From: Paenibacillus sinensis
GTDB taxonomy: Bacteria; Bacillota; Bacilli; Paenibacillales; Paenibacillaceae
Reading direction: 5' to 3'
NCBI RefSeq assembly: GCF_019904155.1
Contig: NZ_JAHCMB010000188.1
Coordinates: 1 to 64,000, forward strand
Length of the DNA stretch: 64,000 bases
The notes below the pieces were generated by a model. The model searched no databases, was not told where the DNA came from, and saw only the letters and a program-made list of their open reading frames with translations. Position numbers and translations under genes: made by a program. Shown here one piece after another: positions 25,091 to 36,848 of this stretch (positions are counted from its first letter, which is position 1; each line of letters starts with the position of its first letter).

Positions 25091-25290
25091 AGCGCCAGAG
25101 CTTGAGGCTGCGCGGGGGAGAAGGATGAGCTTAGCGTCTGTCAGTCAGACGTTAACAAGGCCGGATCACGGCAGATCAAGCTGACGAGGTGGAGGTGTTC
25201 GAAATGTTCGGCGGGGACCTCCCGGTACAGCGCCAGACCGTAAGCGATAGCGGAAAACGAACAGGGCAACCGTTCAGACAACGCTTTTGT
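25091..25290 (+). ncRNA. glmS ribozyme/riboswitch
   Basis: The leader of glmS carries the ribozyme signature. The cleavage context A-GCGCCAGAGCTT is at 25091. The catalytic core is GCTGACGAGGTGGAGGTG with TTCGGCGGGGACCTCCCGG at about 25180-25225, and a 3' part contains CAACCGTTCAGACAACG. Glucosamine-6-phosphate triggers self-cleavage and mRNA decay, closing the feedback on GlmS. The 3' boundary is approximate. About 230 further leader bases without clear structure separate it from the start codon. Confidence 0.92.
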
Positions 25291-25520
25291 GGGCGTATGA
25301 CATGCGAACTTATCTTTGGGTGTGCATGACGGAACGAAATCATCTGCATGCGGCAGAGCGAAAGACTGTGCATTTCCAATTGTAAGTTATTACATTTGAC
25401 AGGTTATTTTGTTGAGCATTGACAACAGAATATTTGCTTTTTCTCAAAACATGCCGTACGGCACGTTTCTTCCCTCATGCTGCCATTCATGTATATTCCA
25501 ATGGACGGGGGAAATTATTT

Positions 25521-27353
25521 ATGTGTGGTATTGTAGGATATATCGGTAATCAGAATTCGCAAGGCATCCTGGTGGAGGGTCTGAAGAAGCTGGAGTACCG
25601 TGGTTATGATTCGGCAGGCATCGCGGTGTTCACGAAGGACGGATTGCAGATCGTGAAATCGCTCGGACGTCTGGTGAACCTGGAATCCAAGCTGGAGAAC
25701 CATCCGCTGGTTGGCAGTGCCGGTATCGGTCATACGCGCTGGGCTACGCACGGCAAGCCTTCGGATGCGAACTCTCATCCGCATACGGATGAGACTCACA
25801 AATTCTCTGTCGTTCATAACGGCATCATCGAGAATTATCTGGAGCTCAAGGAAGAGCTGATCGCCGAAGGCCGTCATTTCAGCTCTGAGACCGACACCGA
25901 GGTCATTTCCCATCTTATCGCGCGCGAGTATGACGGCGACATCGTCAAGGCTGTACAGAAAGCAATCCAATTCATGCGCGGTGCGTTCGCTCTTGGTGTT
26001 CTGACGGAATACGAGCCAGATAAACTGGTTGCTGTTCGTCAAGCCAGCCCGCTGATTATCGGACTTGGCGATGGCGAGAATTTCATCGGTTCGGACATTC
26101 CTGCTCTGCTGGAATACACCCGTAATGTGTACATCCTGAACGACGGCGAAATGGCTGTATTGACAAGAGATGCTGTCGAACTGATGACGATTGAAGGCAA
26201 CTTTATTTCTCGGGAAATGATTACTGTCGATTGGGATGCGGTAACCGCGGAAAAAGGCGGCTATGAGCATTTCATGCTGAAAGAAATCCATGAACAGCCG
26301 AAGGCTTACCGCGACACCATGCTGGGACGCATGAATCCGGAAGGTACGAAGGTAGTTCTGCCCGAACTGAAGATGACTGTAGAGCAGATCAAGAATATCA
26401 AGAACATTCAGATCGTCGCCTGCGGAACGGCATACCATGCCGGACTGGTCGGACGCAATCTGATCGAGTCGCTGTCTCGCATTCCGGTAGAGAACGATAT
26501 CGCATCGGAATACCGCTACCGTTCGCCGATCGTAACACCGGAGACGCTGGTAATCGTAGTCAGCCAATCGGGCGAAACGGCTGATACGCTGGCTGCTCTT
26601 CGTGAAGGTCATGCCAACGGCGCGCATGTGCTTGCCATCACCAACGTGGTTGGCAGCTCTATTGCCCGTGAAGCGGACGATGTTCTCGTGACATTGGCTG
26701 GACCGGAAATTGCCGTGGCTTCGACCAAGGCTTATACTTCCCAGATTATCGCATTCGCACTCTTTGCCCTGTATTTGGCAGAGGTTCGCGGCACGCAATC
26801 CGAGAAGGAAATCGCTCATATTCTGGCCGCCATGCAGTCGCTGCCGGAGCAGGTAGAATCCATTCTGGAGAATAAGGAAGACATCAAGGCTTATGCCGAA
26901 CATATTTCGAAGCATGAGCATCTGTTCTACCTGGGCCGCGGTGTCGACTATGCTGTAGCACAGGAGAGCTCCCTCAAGTTGAAGGAAATCTCTTACATCC
27001 ACTCCGAAGCCTATGCGGCAGGCGAGCTGAAGCACGGTACCCTCGCGCTGATCGAAGAAGGCGTGCCGGTTATCGCGCTGGCTACCCAGGAAGCGGTGCT
27101 GGAGAAGACGGTAAGCAACATCAAGGAAGTCAAAGCCCGCGGTGGCGAAGTGTTAGCCATAACGCATCAGGAGCATGTCAATGACCTGCTGAAGTCTGTT
27201 GACAAGGCTTTTGTCATTCCGAAGACACTGCCGATGCTGACACCGGTTCTGTCCATTGTCACCACCCAACTGCTGGCTTACTACGCTTCCCTGGCCCTCG
27301 GCCATGATGTCGATAAGCCAAGAAATCTGGCGAAGAGCGTGACGGTTGAGTAA
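25521..27353 (+). CDS. glmS: Glutamine-fructose-6-phosphate aminotransferase GlmS
   Basis: A 610-residue enzyme that forms glucosamine-6-phosphate from fructose-6-phosphate and glutamine, the first step of aminosugar synthesis. MCGIVGY at the start supplies the N-terminal nucleophile Cys after Met removal, which fixes the start at 25521. The glutaminase part (HTRWATHG, HNGIIENY) is followed by two SIS domains (VSQSGETADT, AGELKHGT). It ends in KSVTVE. Expression is controlled by the ribozyme upstream. Confidence 0.98.
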   Translation: MCGIVGYIGNQNSQGILVEGLKKLEYRGYDSAGIAVFTKDGLQIVKSLGRLVNLESKLENHPLVGSAGIGHTRWATHGKPSDANSHPHTDETHKFSVVHNGIIENYLELKEELIAEGRHFSSETDTEVISHLIAREYDGDIVKAVQKAIQFMRGAFALGVLTEYEPDKLVAVRQASPLIIGLGDGENFIGSDIPALLEYTRNVYILNDGEMAVLTRDAVELMTIEGNFISREMITVDWDAVTAEKGGYEHFMLKEIHEQPKAYRDTMLGRMNPEGTKVVLPELKMTVEQIKNIKNIQIVACGTAYHAGLVGRNLIESLSRIPVENDIASEYRYRSPIVTPETLVIVVSQSGETADTLAALREGHANGAHVLAITNVVGSSIAREADDVLVTLAGPEIAVASTKAYTSQIIAFALFALYLAEVRGTQSEKEIAHILAAMQSLPEQVESILENKEDIKAYAEHISKHEHLFYLGRGVDYAVAQESSLKLKEISYIHSEAYAAGELKHGTLALIEEGVPVIALATQEAVLEKTVSNIKEVKARGGEVLAITHQEHVNDLLKSVDKAFVIPKTLPMLTPVLSIVTTQLLAYYASLALGHDVDKPRNLAKSVTVE

Positions 27354-27377
27354 GGATTACGGGTTTGTGTCTTGACA

Positions 27378-27413
27378 TTGTAACTTAACAATAATGTTTG
27401 TATCTTAACAATA
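27378..27413 (+). repeat. Direct repeat with 20-bp period
   Basis: TTGTAACTTAACAATA (27378-27393) and TTGTATCTTAACAATA (27398-27413) are two 16-bp copies differing at one base. A weaker third copy follows at about 27418. They lie between the glmS stop and its terminator. The function is unknown. Confidence 0.6.
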
Positions 27414-27453
27414 CAGATTGTAATTTCTGTTAATAATTATTTTTGACTGCTAA

Positions 27454-27482
27454 GTCGCTCATATTTTTGAGCGGCTTTTTTT
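27454..27482 (+). terminator. Terminator after glmS
   Basis: GTCGCTC pairs with GAGCGGC around a short A/T loop and is followed by seven T. Confidence 0.85.
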
Positions 27483-27497
27483 GCTTATAAAGAGGAT

Positions 27498-27695
27498 ATG
27501 TATAAGGAATTGAAATGGATTTATGACTGTAGTGCTGAAGCTGATGGGGATAGGGGAACTGTGCGAACTGTATCGCCATTCGGATTAGCACATGACGAGC
27601 AGAATGGCTGGCTGTTAGTTGCTTCCTGTGACTGATGATACATTTCAGACTCCCGAATGAGAGAAGAAATCGAGAAAATGAAAGATCGCTACTGA
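27498..27695 (+). pseudogene. Decayed WYL-domain regulator fragment
   Basis: ATG 27498 opens 45 codons containing VRTVSPFGLAHDEQNGWLLV, which resembles the core of WYL/YafY-type transcriptional regulators (RTVSP-G-L...WYLVA). After the stop at 27633 the other frames still give FRL-like and MREEIEKMKDRY pieces expected further along that domain. No DNA-binding part is present. I read it as the broken C-terminal remnant of such a regulator; the match is by eye. Confidence 0.35.
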
Positions 27696-27759
27696 CGTAC
27701 TGTTGGCAATAGGGGGCTTATATAATCAAGCTATACAAAATGAAAGCGAGGTTATTTAC

Positions 27760-27860
27760 ATGACTTTAATGAAACGAATGGTGCACTGAGGGTTGCGAAT
27801 GCTTATTTTGAGGCGATGGCGGATCGAGATGTTTAAGATTATTTCTCTCTCAACATTGTA
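27760..27860 (+). pseudogene. Decayed SnoaL/NTF2-like gene start
   Basis: GAAAGCGAGG lies before ATG 27760. With one base added in the TTTAATG run the frame reads MTLNETNGALRVANAYFEAM followed by ADRDV. That is a typical opening helix of SnoaL/NTF2-like proteins. It then meets TAA at 27834 and shifts again. Only the start of the gene remains before unrelated AT-rich sequence. The remaining non-coding bases up to 28017 show nothing else I can name. Confidence 0.4.
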
Positions 27861-28017
27861 ACTTCAATAGCAAATAGTACATTATGGTCATGCCGTGTGG
27901 TTGCAAAACAGCTTCCATTGACATGCGTAGTGAATTGACGGTTTCCTTGAAAAGATACCCAAGGAGGTATCCAGACATAACATAAACAACTCCAAATACA
28001 AAGGAGGACATTATATT

Positions 28018-28386
28018 ATGTCAGCAATTGGACCCGACTTCATTTCACTTCAAGTGAGCAATCTTGAGGGCTCTGCGGAATTCTATCAAAACTATCTCGG
28101 ACTGGTCCGCTCACAGGCGGGACGACCTCATGCTGTGGTCTTTGAAACAAAGCCTATTGCATTTGCTCTTCGTGACCTACTGCCAGGAATAGAACTCGGT
28201 TCAGATACTCAGCCTGGACTTGGTGTTGCTCTGTGGCTTCATGCCCCTGATGCGCAAGGAATTCACGACAAGCTTATTGCAGCAGGCGTAAAGATTACAT
28301 CTCTCCCTTGGAAGCACCAGGCGAAATCTATAAAGGCATCTCGAGCTTTTTGGCCATGCTATAGACTAGGACAACGTGGTTCGTAA
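28018..28386 (+). CDS. VOC (glyoxalase-fold) protein, C-terminus probably frameshifted
   Basis: A 122-residue protein with a glyoxalase/VOC fold. IGPDFISLQVSNLEGSAEFY and FYQNYLGL are the usual first beta-alpha unit, and ALWLHAPDAQGIHDKLIAAG the second. AAAGGAGG precedes the ATG. After residue about 92 the sequence no longer looks like the family. Other frames of the same DNA give EAPGEIYKG and GHAIDxDNVV-like pieces that fit better, so one or two indels probably altered the C-terminus. The family includes bleomycin/fosfomycin-type resistance proteins and dioxygenases; no substrate can be assigned. Confidence 0.6.
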   Translation: MSAIGPDFISLQVSNLEGSAEFYQNYLGLVRSQAGRPHAVVFETKPIAFALRDLLPGIELGSDTQPGLGVALWLHAPDAQGIHDKLIAAGVKITSLPWKHQAKSIKASRAFWPCYRLGQRGS

Positions 28387-28441
28387 TAGGAGAATGGTTA
28401 CGGAATAGTTATGTGAGTTCTTCTACGAAGTCTGCCCGTCA

Positions 28442-28789
28442 TTAACGTGCTTCAGATTTCCCCACCCAGTTATCACCCCATATGCGCATTTCTCGAAGCA
28501 CGGGGATATACGCTTTTCCTTTTTCCGTTAGCGAGTATTCAACGGTTACAGGTCCGGTAGGAAACACCTGGCGATTGATGACCTCATGCTGCTCTAAATG
28601 ACGCAAGACATCCGTTAAAGACTTGATACTGATGTTGGGTAATTGTCTTCGCATTTGATTAAATCGCTGCGGACCCAGACTAAGTAAGGTAAGCACTAAA
28701 ATTGACCATTTTCCGCGAACAACCTCTAATGCTTCTAAAATGGAAATGAGGCATAGTTCGTCCTCTTTGCTGACATCCACAGAAATCAC
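28442..28789 (-). CDS. HxlR-family transcriptional regulator
   Basis: A 115-residue winged-helix protein of the HxlR family. It has the ALEVVRGKWSILVLTLLSLG and RFNQMRRQLPNISIKSLTDVLR segments typical of the DNA-binding domain, and GKAYIPVLREMRIWGDNW at the end. A cysteine (DELCLISI) sits near the N-terminus, where redox- or aldehyde-sensing HxlR proteins carry theirs. It is divergent from the nitroreductase gene and probably controls it. Confidence 0.88.
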   Translation of the reverse strand: MISVDVSKEDELCLISILEALEVVRGKWSILVLTLLSLGPQRFNQMRRQLPNISIKSLTDVLRHLEQHEVINRQVFPTGPVTVEYSLTEKGKAYIPVLREMRIWGDNWVGKSEAR

Positions 28790-28931
28790 TCCTTACTATA
28801 ATATAGTTAGACTGATTTATAGAGCTATATAAAAATAATGTGTCTACTATCGATTGTATATTTAATATTATATAGTATCAATGAGGCTTAATAAACGAAT
28901 AGAGCACAAGAATTATGAGGAGGAGAGAAGC

Positions 28932-29594
28932 TTGTCCCTTTCACAATCGTCCCAAGAGGTGGAGCAACAGCAGTTCTTTAACGTTATTCAGGATCGGCGG
29001 TCCGTGCGTTACTATGATACCGAAGCAAAAATCTCACGGGAGGAAATGAACGAAATCTTGCAGCAAGCTACGTTGGCCCCTTCAGGCGCAAATCTGCAGC
29101 CGTGGCGGTTCCTTGTAATCGACTCACAGGAGCTGAAGCAAAAACTGCTTCCGATTGCCTACAACCAGAAACAAGTGATTGAGGCTTCAGCTGTCATTGC
29201 GGTACTCGGAGATATGGAAGGCTATACATTGGCTGCGAAAATTTACGATATGGCGGTCGATGCGGGTTACATGCCCAAAGAGACAGCCAAATCATTCGTG
29301 GAACGCTACCAAGAGATGTTCGCGAGCATGTCTCCAGATAATGTTCTCCGAAAAGTATTAATCGACAGTGGGTTGGTATCCATGCAGCTTATGCTTGTCG
29401 CCCGCGCTAAAGGCTATGATACGGTCTCGATGGGCGGCTTTGACCAGGCTAAGTTTGTAGAAGCGTTCGATATTCCGGCGAGATATGCACCTATTGTGCT
29501 TATCGCCATCGGCAAGGCGGCGAAGCCGGGACACCCGACGGTAAGATTGCCGATTGAGGATGTCGCTTTCTTCAACGAAATGCCTAAGGCATGA
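28932..29594 (+). CDS. Nitroreductase-family protein
   Basis: A 220-residue FMN-dependent oxidoreductase of the nitroreductase family. It shows RRSVRYYDTEAKIS near the N-terminus (FMN phosphate contact), LAPSGANLQPWRFLV, and a C-terminal IGKAAKPGHPTVRLP. I chose TTG 28932 because GGAGG lies eight bases before it. An ATG at 28881 would add 17 residues and has no site. It is divergent from hxlR, suggesting induction by electrophiles or quinones. Confidence 0.88.
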   Translation: MSLSQSSQEVEQQQFFNVIQDRRSVRYYDTEAKISREEMNEILQQATLAPSGANLQPWRFLVIDSQELKQKLLPIAYNQKQVIEASAVIAVLGDMEGYTLAAKIYDMAVDAGYMPKETAKSFVERYQEMFASMSPDNVLRKVLIDSGLVSMQLMLVARAKGYDTVSMGGFDQAKFVEAFDIPARYAPIVLIAIGKAAKPGHPTVRLPIEDVAFFNEMPKA

Positions 29595-30176
29595 TATCCG
29601 GAAATTGGAGGTGTATTTAATAGGATAAGCCTCTGATAATGTCTCCATCGAATGGTTTCATTAATTCATATTCAAACAAAACAATAACCAGTCGCCAATT
29701 AATTCAGGCGACTGGTTGTCATTTGAGGGGCTCTTTAATGGCCACAGAATTTTGTGATGATTCATATAAGAATATGATTGGAAGGTCATATATTCTGTTG
29801 GAGATCAACAACAACCTGTTACTGTAAGGGGAGCATCTTTATGTACACAAGAAAGGCAGGAAGGTGCATGTTGAATAAAACGCCTGATGTGATGCAAGCG
29901 GACTGAATCTGCTAGTTTTAACTCTGTTTTTCTGAAAATCACTATATGTTTAAGTATTGGTAAGATAGAAATATAATAGATTTTATTTACAATTAAATGT
30001 AATATTCAGGATTAATTAGGGATAAGTGTATTATTTGAAAGAGAGGTGGATTTGGTGAAAAGAACACAATGTAAATTTAGTGGTATTTGGTCATGATCCT
30101 GTACAATGGCCGCACCTGAAAAAATCGCCCGAGTATTATCAATAAAGTGCGAAATATTTCTTGGAGGTAATGTAAC
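29595..30176. other. AT-rich non-coding stretch with one strong hairpin
   Basis: There is no convincing gene in this roughly 580-base stretch. AACCAGTCGCC (29686-29696) pairs perfectly with GGCGACTGGTT (29707-29717), an 11-bp hairpin suited to end nitroreductase transcription although only weakly followed by T. A 62-codon open frame spans this hairpin and is therefore not counted as a gene. Base composition is clearly more AT-rich than the core regions. Confidence 0.5.
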
Positions 30177-30728
30177 GTGATGAAGAAAGTTGATGCAAAG
30201 GTAGCGCTCAGCCCGATACCATTGGTAGTGATCGGCACGGAATTTGATGGTAAAGTCAATTATATTACGGTTGCCAACACAGGTATGCTGGATAGCCAGA
30301 CTGTATTGGTAAGTGTTGGCAAGATTCAATACTCCAATAAAGGGCTGAAGGAAAATAGGTCCATGAGTATCAATGTCCTCTCCGAGGAGATGGTAGCCAA
30401 AGCGGATTATGTTGGGATGGTTTCCGGAGCGAAAGTTGACAAATCTAGCGTATTTGAGAGCTTCTATGGAGATTTGAAAGGTGCGCCTATGATTAATGGG
30501 GCTTCTGCCTGCATGGAGTGTGAAGTGGTAGAAATCGTTGATATGCCTAATCATAATGTCTATGTATGCACGGTTAAAAATACTTATTGGAATGAAAGCA
30601 GTATAGTAGATAATAATTTGGATATTTCATTGGCAAAGCCATTACTTTTTGATGTTTATCAAAGAAAGTATATAAAAGTCGGTGACGTCATTGCTGATGC
30701 GTGGTCGGTAGGTAAGGCTTTGATCTAA
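30177..30728 (+). CDS. Flavin reductase-like FMN-binding protein
   Basis: A 183-residue protein of the flavin reductase/FMN-binding split-barrel family. VALSPIPLVVIGTEFDGKVN with ITVANTG at the start is the flavin-binding beginning of the family. GLKENRSMSINVLSEEMVAKADYVG follows, and C-terminal CxECEVVEIVDMPNHNVYVC is typical. GGAGG lies before GTG 30177; ATG 30180 is equally possible. A terminator follows at 30841. Confidence 0.85.
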   Translation: MMKKVDAKVALSPIPLVVIGTEFDGKVNYITVANTGMLDSQTVLVSVGKIQYSNKGLKENRSMSINVLSEEMVAKADYVGMVSGAKVDKSSVFESFYGDLKGAPMINGASACMECEVVEIVDMPNHNVYVCTVKNTYWNESSIVDNNLDISLAKPLLFDVYQRKYIKVGDVIADAWSVGKALI

Positions 30729-30840
30729 AAAGAGTGGGGGGGCAGACGTAATGCAGTACTGGGTATGCGAGCGTTGAAGCCGGCCACAGCGCAAACAAAT
30801 CGGTTGTTGATGATACTAACGTATAGGGAAAATCAAATAA

Positions 30841-30866
30841 GAACCTGGCATCCTGCCAGGTTCTTT
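30841..30866 (+). terminator. Terminator after the flavin reductase gene
   Basis: GAACCTGGCA and TGCCAGGTTC form a perfect 10-bp stem with a three-base loop, then TTTAAT. The rest of the 302-base gap holds only a promoter candidate for the next gene. Confidence 0.75.
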
Positions 30867-30974
30867 AATATTGCGTATATACAAACGTGATGCTATAATC
30901 AGAACGCAACTATTTATTTTACGCAGACATAATTATCTCATCTTATATTTCAAATATACCATGCCGGTTAACTC

Positions 30975-31002
30975 TTGTCAAATGTTTTTCTCAAGCTATT
31001 TT
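30975..31002 (+). promoter_or_regulatory. Possible promoter of the rifampin phosphotransferase gene
   Basis: TTGTCA (30975-30980), a 16-base spacer and TATTTT (30997-31002) lie about 30 bases before the start codon. No rifamycin-associated inverted repeat was recognised here. Confidence 0.35.
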
Positions 31003-31030
31003 TCAATCTGATGGTTAGGAGAGATATTGA

Positions 31031-33646
<2,616 letters not shown>

Positions 33647-33690
33647 TATTATAATTTTGAAAAAGAATAGAAACGCCGGGAAGATCCCAA

Positions 33691-34632
33691 TTAATGTGCG
33701 TGGGTCCGGTTACTGTAAATGATGAGCAGCGATCCCGCCAGTATGATCACGATGCCAATGATCAAATGAACGGTTATGTTCTCGGATAGAATCAGGAACG
33801 ATAATAATGGCGCGAGTCCCGGTTTTATAAAAAAGGGGATGGAAGCCAGTGAGACGTTCGACAACTCCATAATCAGGAAATATAGCGCAAACGCAGCGGC
33901 GCTGTTGCCTATGCCGGCAAGCAGCAGGAGCGGCACGTAATCCCAAGCAATTCCCGCCCATATCGGGATATGCACGAATGTCTCCAGCCCTGGAACGCCG
34001 GAGAAGACGGCGGCAAGCGGTTGAAGATGCGTGAGAAGCATCAGCGCAAGCAATTCGATGCTGCCGATTAGGAGCGTAAACCCGGTAACGGCTAGTCCGC
34101 TTAGCCCGGTACGAATGCTCACCAAGCGAGAGATTATGCTGTAGACGGAGAAGGCAACGGCGCTCAGTAACGCGAACGTCATCCCCAGCGGCTCGTTCAG
34201 ATTGGCGGGATTGACGATGACGAGAAGCCCGATGCTGGAGAGAATGATCGACAGCAGGGTCAGCTTGGACAGCTTTTCTTGCAGGAACAGATAAGATAGC
34301 AGCAGAGTAAACACGGGATTGCAGCTGAATAATACCGCGACAGTGGATGCCTTGGCATGGTCTACCGCCAATTGGAACAAAATCATGCTGATTACGACCA
34401 CCATGAATCCATTAAGCGCGAGCAGAGTCCAGTCCTTCAGGGCTGGTCTGATGTTGTTCTTGCGCATGGAGATCAGGGAAGGAAGCAGTAGCGCCAATCC
34501 GCCGATGATGAAGCGCAGAAACGTAAGCTGCACCGGATGAAAGGTGTTTCCGGCAATTTTCAAGGTGATTTCCAGCGAGCTGATCAATAAGCTGGCCGCA
34601 AGTATATAGGCGATTATTTTTTTATACGGCAT
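33691..34632 (-). CDS. DMT-superfamily (EamA) transporter
   Basis: A 313-residue protein with ten predicted membrane segments in two EamA halves. The motif of helix 1 (AASLLISSLEITLKIAG) and LRFIIGGLALLLPSL are typical. The substrate is unknown; family members export amino acids or metabolites. It is divergent from a LysR regulator gene 107 bases away, which probably controls it. Confidence 0.88.
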   Translation of the reverse strand: MPYKKIIAYILAASLLISSLEITLKIAGNTFHPVQLTFLRFIIGGLALLLPSLISMRKNNIRPALKDWTLLALNGFMVVVISMILFQLAVDHAKASTVAVLFSCNPVFTLLLSYLFLQEKLSKLTLLSIILSSIGLLVIVNPANLNEPLGMTFALLSAVAFSVYSIISRLVSIRTGLSGLAVTGFTLLIGSIELLALMLLTHLQPLAAVFSGVPGLETFVHIPIWAGIAWDYVPLLLLAGIGNSAAAFALYFLIMELSNVSLASIPFFIKPGLAPLLSFLILSENITVHLIIGIVIILAGSLLIIYSNRTHAH

Positions 34633-34738
34633 GGTTGATCCCCCCGCTCTTTAATCTCTAAAGCCTGAGTTTTATAATAAGGGAAATAGGGTGATAACTG
34701 AAATGAATTATTGAGCGAGGGGGCATGAGCGAAAGGTT

Positions 34739-35629
34739 ATGAACCTGCATAATCTGCGCATTTTTACTGTCGTGGCGGAAAAAATGAATATTACAGAGGC
34801 GGCGAGAGAGCTTTACATTACCCAGCCGGCAGTCAGTAAGGCCATTAAAAGCCTGGAGAGCCAATTAAATCTTCAATTGTTCTGGCGAGATAAACGAAAC
34901 GGATTAATGTTGTCCGACACGGGCAAGGAGATTCTGATTCTGGCGAGACAAATGATCATGACTGAAGAGAAGATTCGTCAAATCGCTAACCGGGAAAATA
35001 ATCTGGTGGACTGCACAGTAAAGGTAGGCGCTCTGCCCATGGTGTCCAGCCATTTGATGCCATCTGCGATGTCTCTGCTCAAATCCCGGTATGACTCTGT
35101 TCGTATTCAGCTAATGGAAGGGTCGTCGAACGAGATCAAAACATGGGTGGAAGAGCGAGCGGTAGAAATCGGTATTGTATTGGCACCGTTCGATTCCTTT
35201 GACTGGCAGCTGTTATATGAAGATGACATGGTGGCGGTGCTGCCTCAGGAACATCGGCTGGCTTCTTCCGAGGAAATTAATATGATGGAGAATCAGGAGG
35301 AACTGATTTTTTGCCGCAGCGGCTATGAAGGGACGTTATCGAATTTACTTGCAGGCCGGTATAAGGAGCTGAATAGCCCTTTGATTGTGCAAACGGCGGA
35401 AACGCTGGTGAACATGGTTCAGCATCGTTTGGGCATCGGAATCATCAGCCGCATCTCTCAATCCGCGCTTCGGCATGATCTGATCGTCAAACCGGTCTTT
35501 CCCGCCATTCGCCAGCAGATTGGAATCATTGCTCATTCGTTCGAAGAATTGACTCCGGCCGCCAAGGCTGTTCATGAAATTTTGACAGGACTCGGGGAGA
35601 ATATGAATTCGGTCAAACGGTTCGGGTGA
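34739..35629 (+). CDS. LysR-family transcriptional regulator
   Basis: A 296-residue regulator. The N-terminal winged helix shows MNLHNLRIFTVVAEKMNITE and LYITQPAVSKAIKSLE, followed by a periplasmic-binding-like effector domain. GAAAGG precedes the ATG. The gene is divergent from the EamA transporter, the usual arrangement for local control. Confidence 0.92.
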   Translation: MNLHNLRIFTVVAEKMNITEAARELYITQPAVSKAIKSLESQLNLQLFWRDKRNGLMLSDTGKEILILARQMIMTEEKIRQIANRENNLVDCTVKVGALPMVSSHLMPSAMSLLKSRYDSVRIQLMEGSSNEIKTWVEERAVEIGIVLAPFDSFDWQLLYEDDMVAVLPQEHRLASSEEINMMENQEELIFCRSGYEGTLSNLLAGRYKELNSPLIVQTAETLVNMVQHRLGIGIISRISQSALRHDLIVKPVFPAIRQQIGIIAHSFEELTPAAKAVHEILTGLGENMNSVKRFG

Positions 35630-35722
35630 ACGATAGGCTTCATGTGTGAGATCATCATGTGAGAGCATCCTGTGCTAGAATGGACTAATACTATGCATTT
35701 CTAAATCTACAAGGAGGCCACC

Positions 35723-36067
35723 ATGCAGCTGATACATCCTCAAGATATCCAGTTCCGGCTCGAGCGCCTCGCCGGTCAGGACCTATATATACATCTCGAA
35801 CTCACGACAGGCGCCTACGCCAGTCACTTGGACAGCAGCCGGCATCCGGCTTCGGTATTCATCACTAATGCGGTTGTTCGATATACGCATGGCTCCATCT
35901 CCGGCACGGGTCCATATCGGGTCGGGTTAAAGACAGAGCAGGGCTGGGTTTATGCCGAAGGCCTTACGCATGTTGATGAGAATGAAGCGGAACGATTAAT
36001 TCTGGCCGGGCATGACAGTCAAGGAAAGCTGATTGTAGCCTTGCAGTTGAGCCGGGAGGAGTTCTGA
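35723..36067 (+). CDS. yojF: YojF-like protein (DUF1806)
   Basis: A 114-residue protein of the YojF/DUF1806 family, whose biochemical role is not established. It has YIHLELTTGAYASH and the beta-rich VVRYTHGSISGTGPYRVGLK segment. AAGGAGG precedes the ATG. It overlaps bshB2 by one base (TGATG), the same yojF-yojG pairing as in Bacillus subtilis, so it may assist bacillithiol metabolism. Confidence 0.85.
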   Translation: MQLIHPQDIQFRLERLAGQDLYIHLELTTGAYASHLDSSRHPASVFITNAVVRYTHGSISGTGPYRVGLKTEQGWVYAEGLTHVDENEAERLILAGHDSQGKLIVALQLSREEF

Positions 36068-36768
36068 TGAAAGCGGAGGGTCAAACAGTGGTAATGAATA
36101 CGGAACAAGCTGAACATAGACGCATTCTGGTTGTGTTTCCCCATCCCGATGACGAAGCGTTCACTGCGGCAGGGACGCTGGCTATGTACATAGAAGGCGG
36201 TGCACAAGTCACCTATGCTTGTCTGACACTGGGGGAGATGGGGCGCAATATGGGCATTCCGCCGTTCGCCAACCGGGTCACGCTGCCGGGTATCCGCAAG
36301 GACGAACTGGCAGGTTCCTGCCTTGCGATTGGAATCCAGGATTTGAGGATGCTCGGCTTCCACGACAAAATGATTGAGTTCGAAGATCGGGAGCTGCTGG
36401 ACAGTATGATCATGAAGCTGCTCAAGGAAGTAACTCCGTCGCTGGTTATTTCCTTCTATCCGGGGTACAGTGTGCATCCGGATCATGATGCTACCGGTGC
36501 CGCCGTCATAAGAACGATAGGCCGGCTCCCCGCGGCTGAGCGTCCGCTGGTGCATTGCATCGCGTTCGCCAACAATCACGAGCAGATGATCGGCAAGGCG
36601 GATGTGACCGTAAATGTGACTGCATTTCTTGAGAAGAAAATGGCGTCGATCCAGTCGCATCGTTCGCAATACCAGGCGTTGGAGCTTGTTGGCGATCAGG
36701 AGCTGACTGACGAGCAAGCCCGGAGCCGGTACGGGACGGAACAGTTCTGGACCTACCGGTTCGACTGA
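36067..36768 (+). CDS. bshB2: Bacillithiol biosynthesis deacetylase BshB2
   Basis: A 233-residue zinc N-deacetylase of the LmbE/PIG-L family that removes acetyl from GlcNAc-malate during bacillithiol synthesis. The zinc motif PHPDDEAF is at about residues 25-32 and HPDHDATG supplies the second half. ATG 36067 overlaps the yojF stop; an in-frame ATG at 36094 is an alternative. The gene is convergent with a LysR gene. Confidence 0.9.
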   Translation: MKAEGQTVVMNTEQAEHRRILVVFPHPDDEAFTAAGTLAMYIEGGAQVTYACLTLGEMGRNMGIPPFANRVTLPGIRKDELAGSCLAIGIQDLRMLGFHDKMIEFEDRELLDSMIMKLLKEVTPSLVISFYPGYSVHPDHDATGAAVIRTIGRLPAAERPLVHCIAFANNHEQMIGKADVTVNVTAFLEKKMASIQSHRSQYQALELVGDQELTDEQARSRYGTEQFWTYRFD

Positions 36769-36848
36769 GGATGTCAGCTTATCTTGTGACACGGCTGCAC
36801 TCGCATGAAGTTACGAGCGCCGCTGCATCTTTCCGGATGCCGGCTATA

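Noticed and set aside
25396-25424. Second glmS promoter from two TTGACA hexamers
   Set aside because: Neither hexamer has a -10 box at 16-18 bases, while the promoter at 25005-25033 is close to consensus and precedes the ribozyme.
29639-29827. A 62-codon open frame after the nitroreductase gene
   Set aside because: It runs through a perfect 11-bp hairpin, has no ribosome-binding site and shows no recognisable protein features.
30867-31030. Rifamycin-associated element before the rifampin phosphotransferase gene
   Set aside because: No inverted repeat like the known 19-bp element could be found in the leader.
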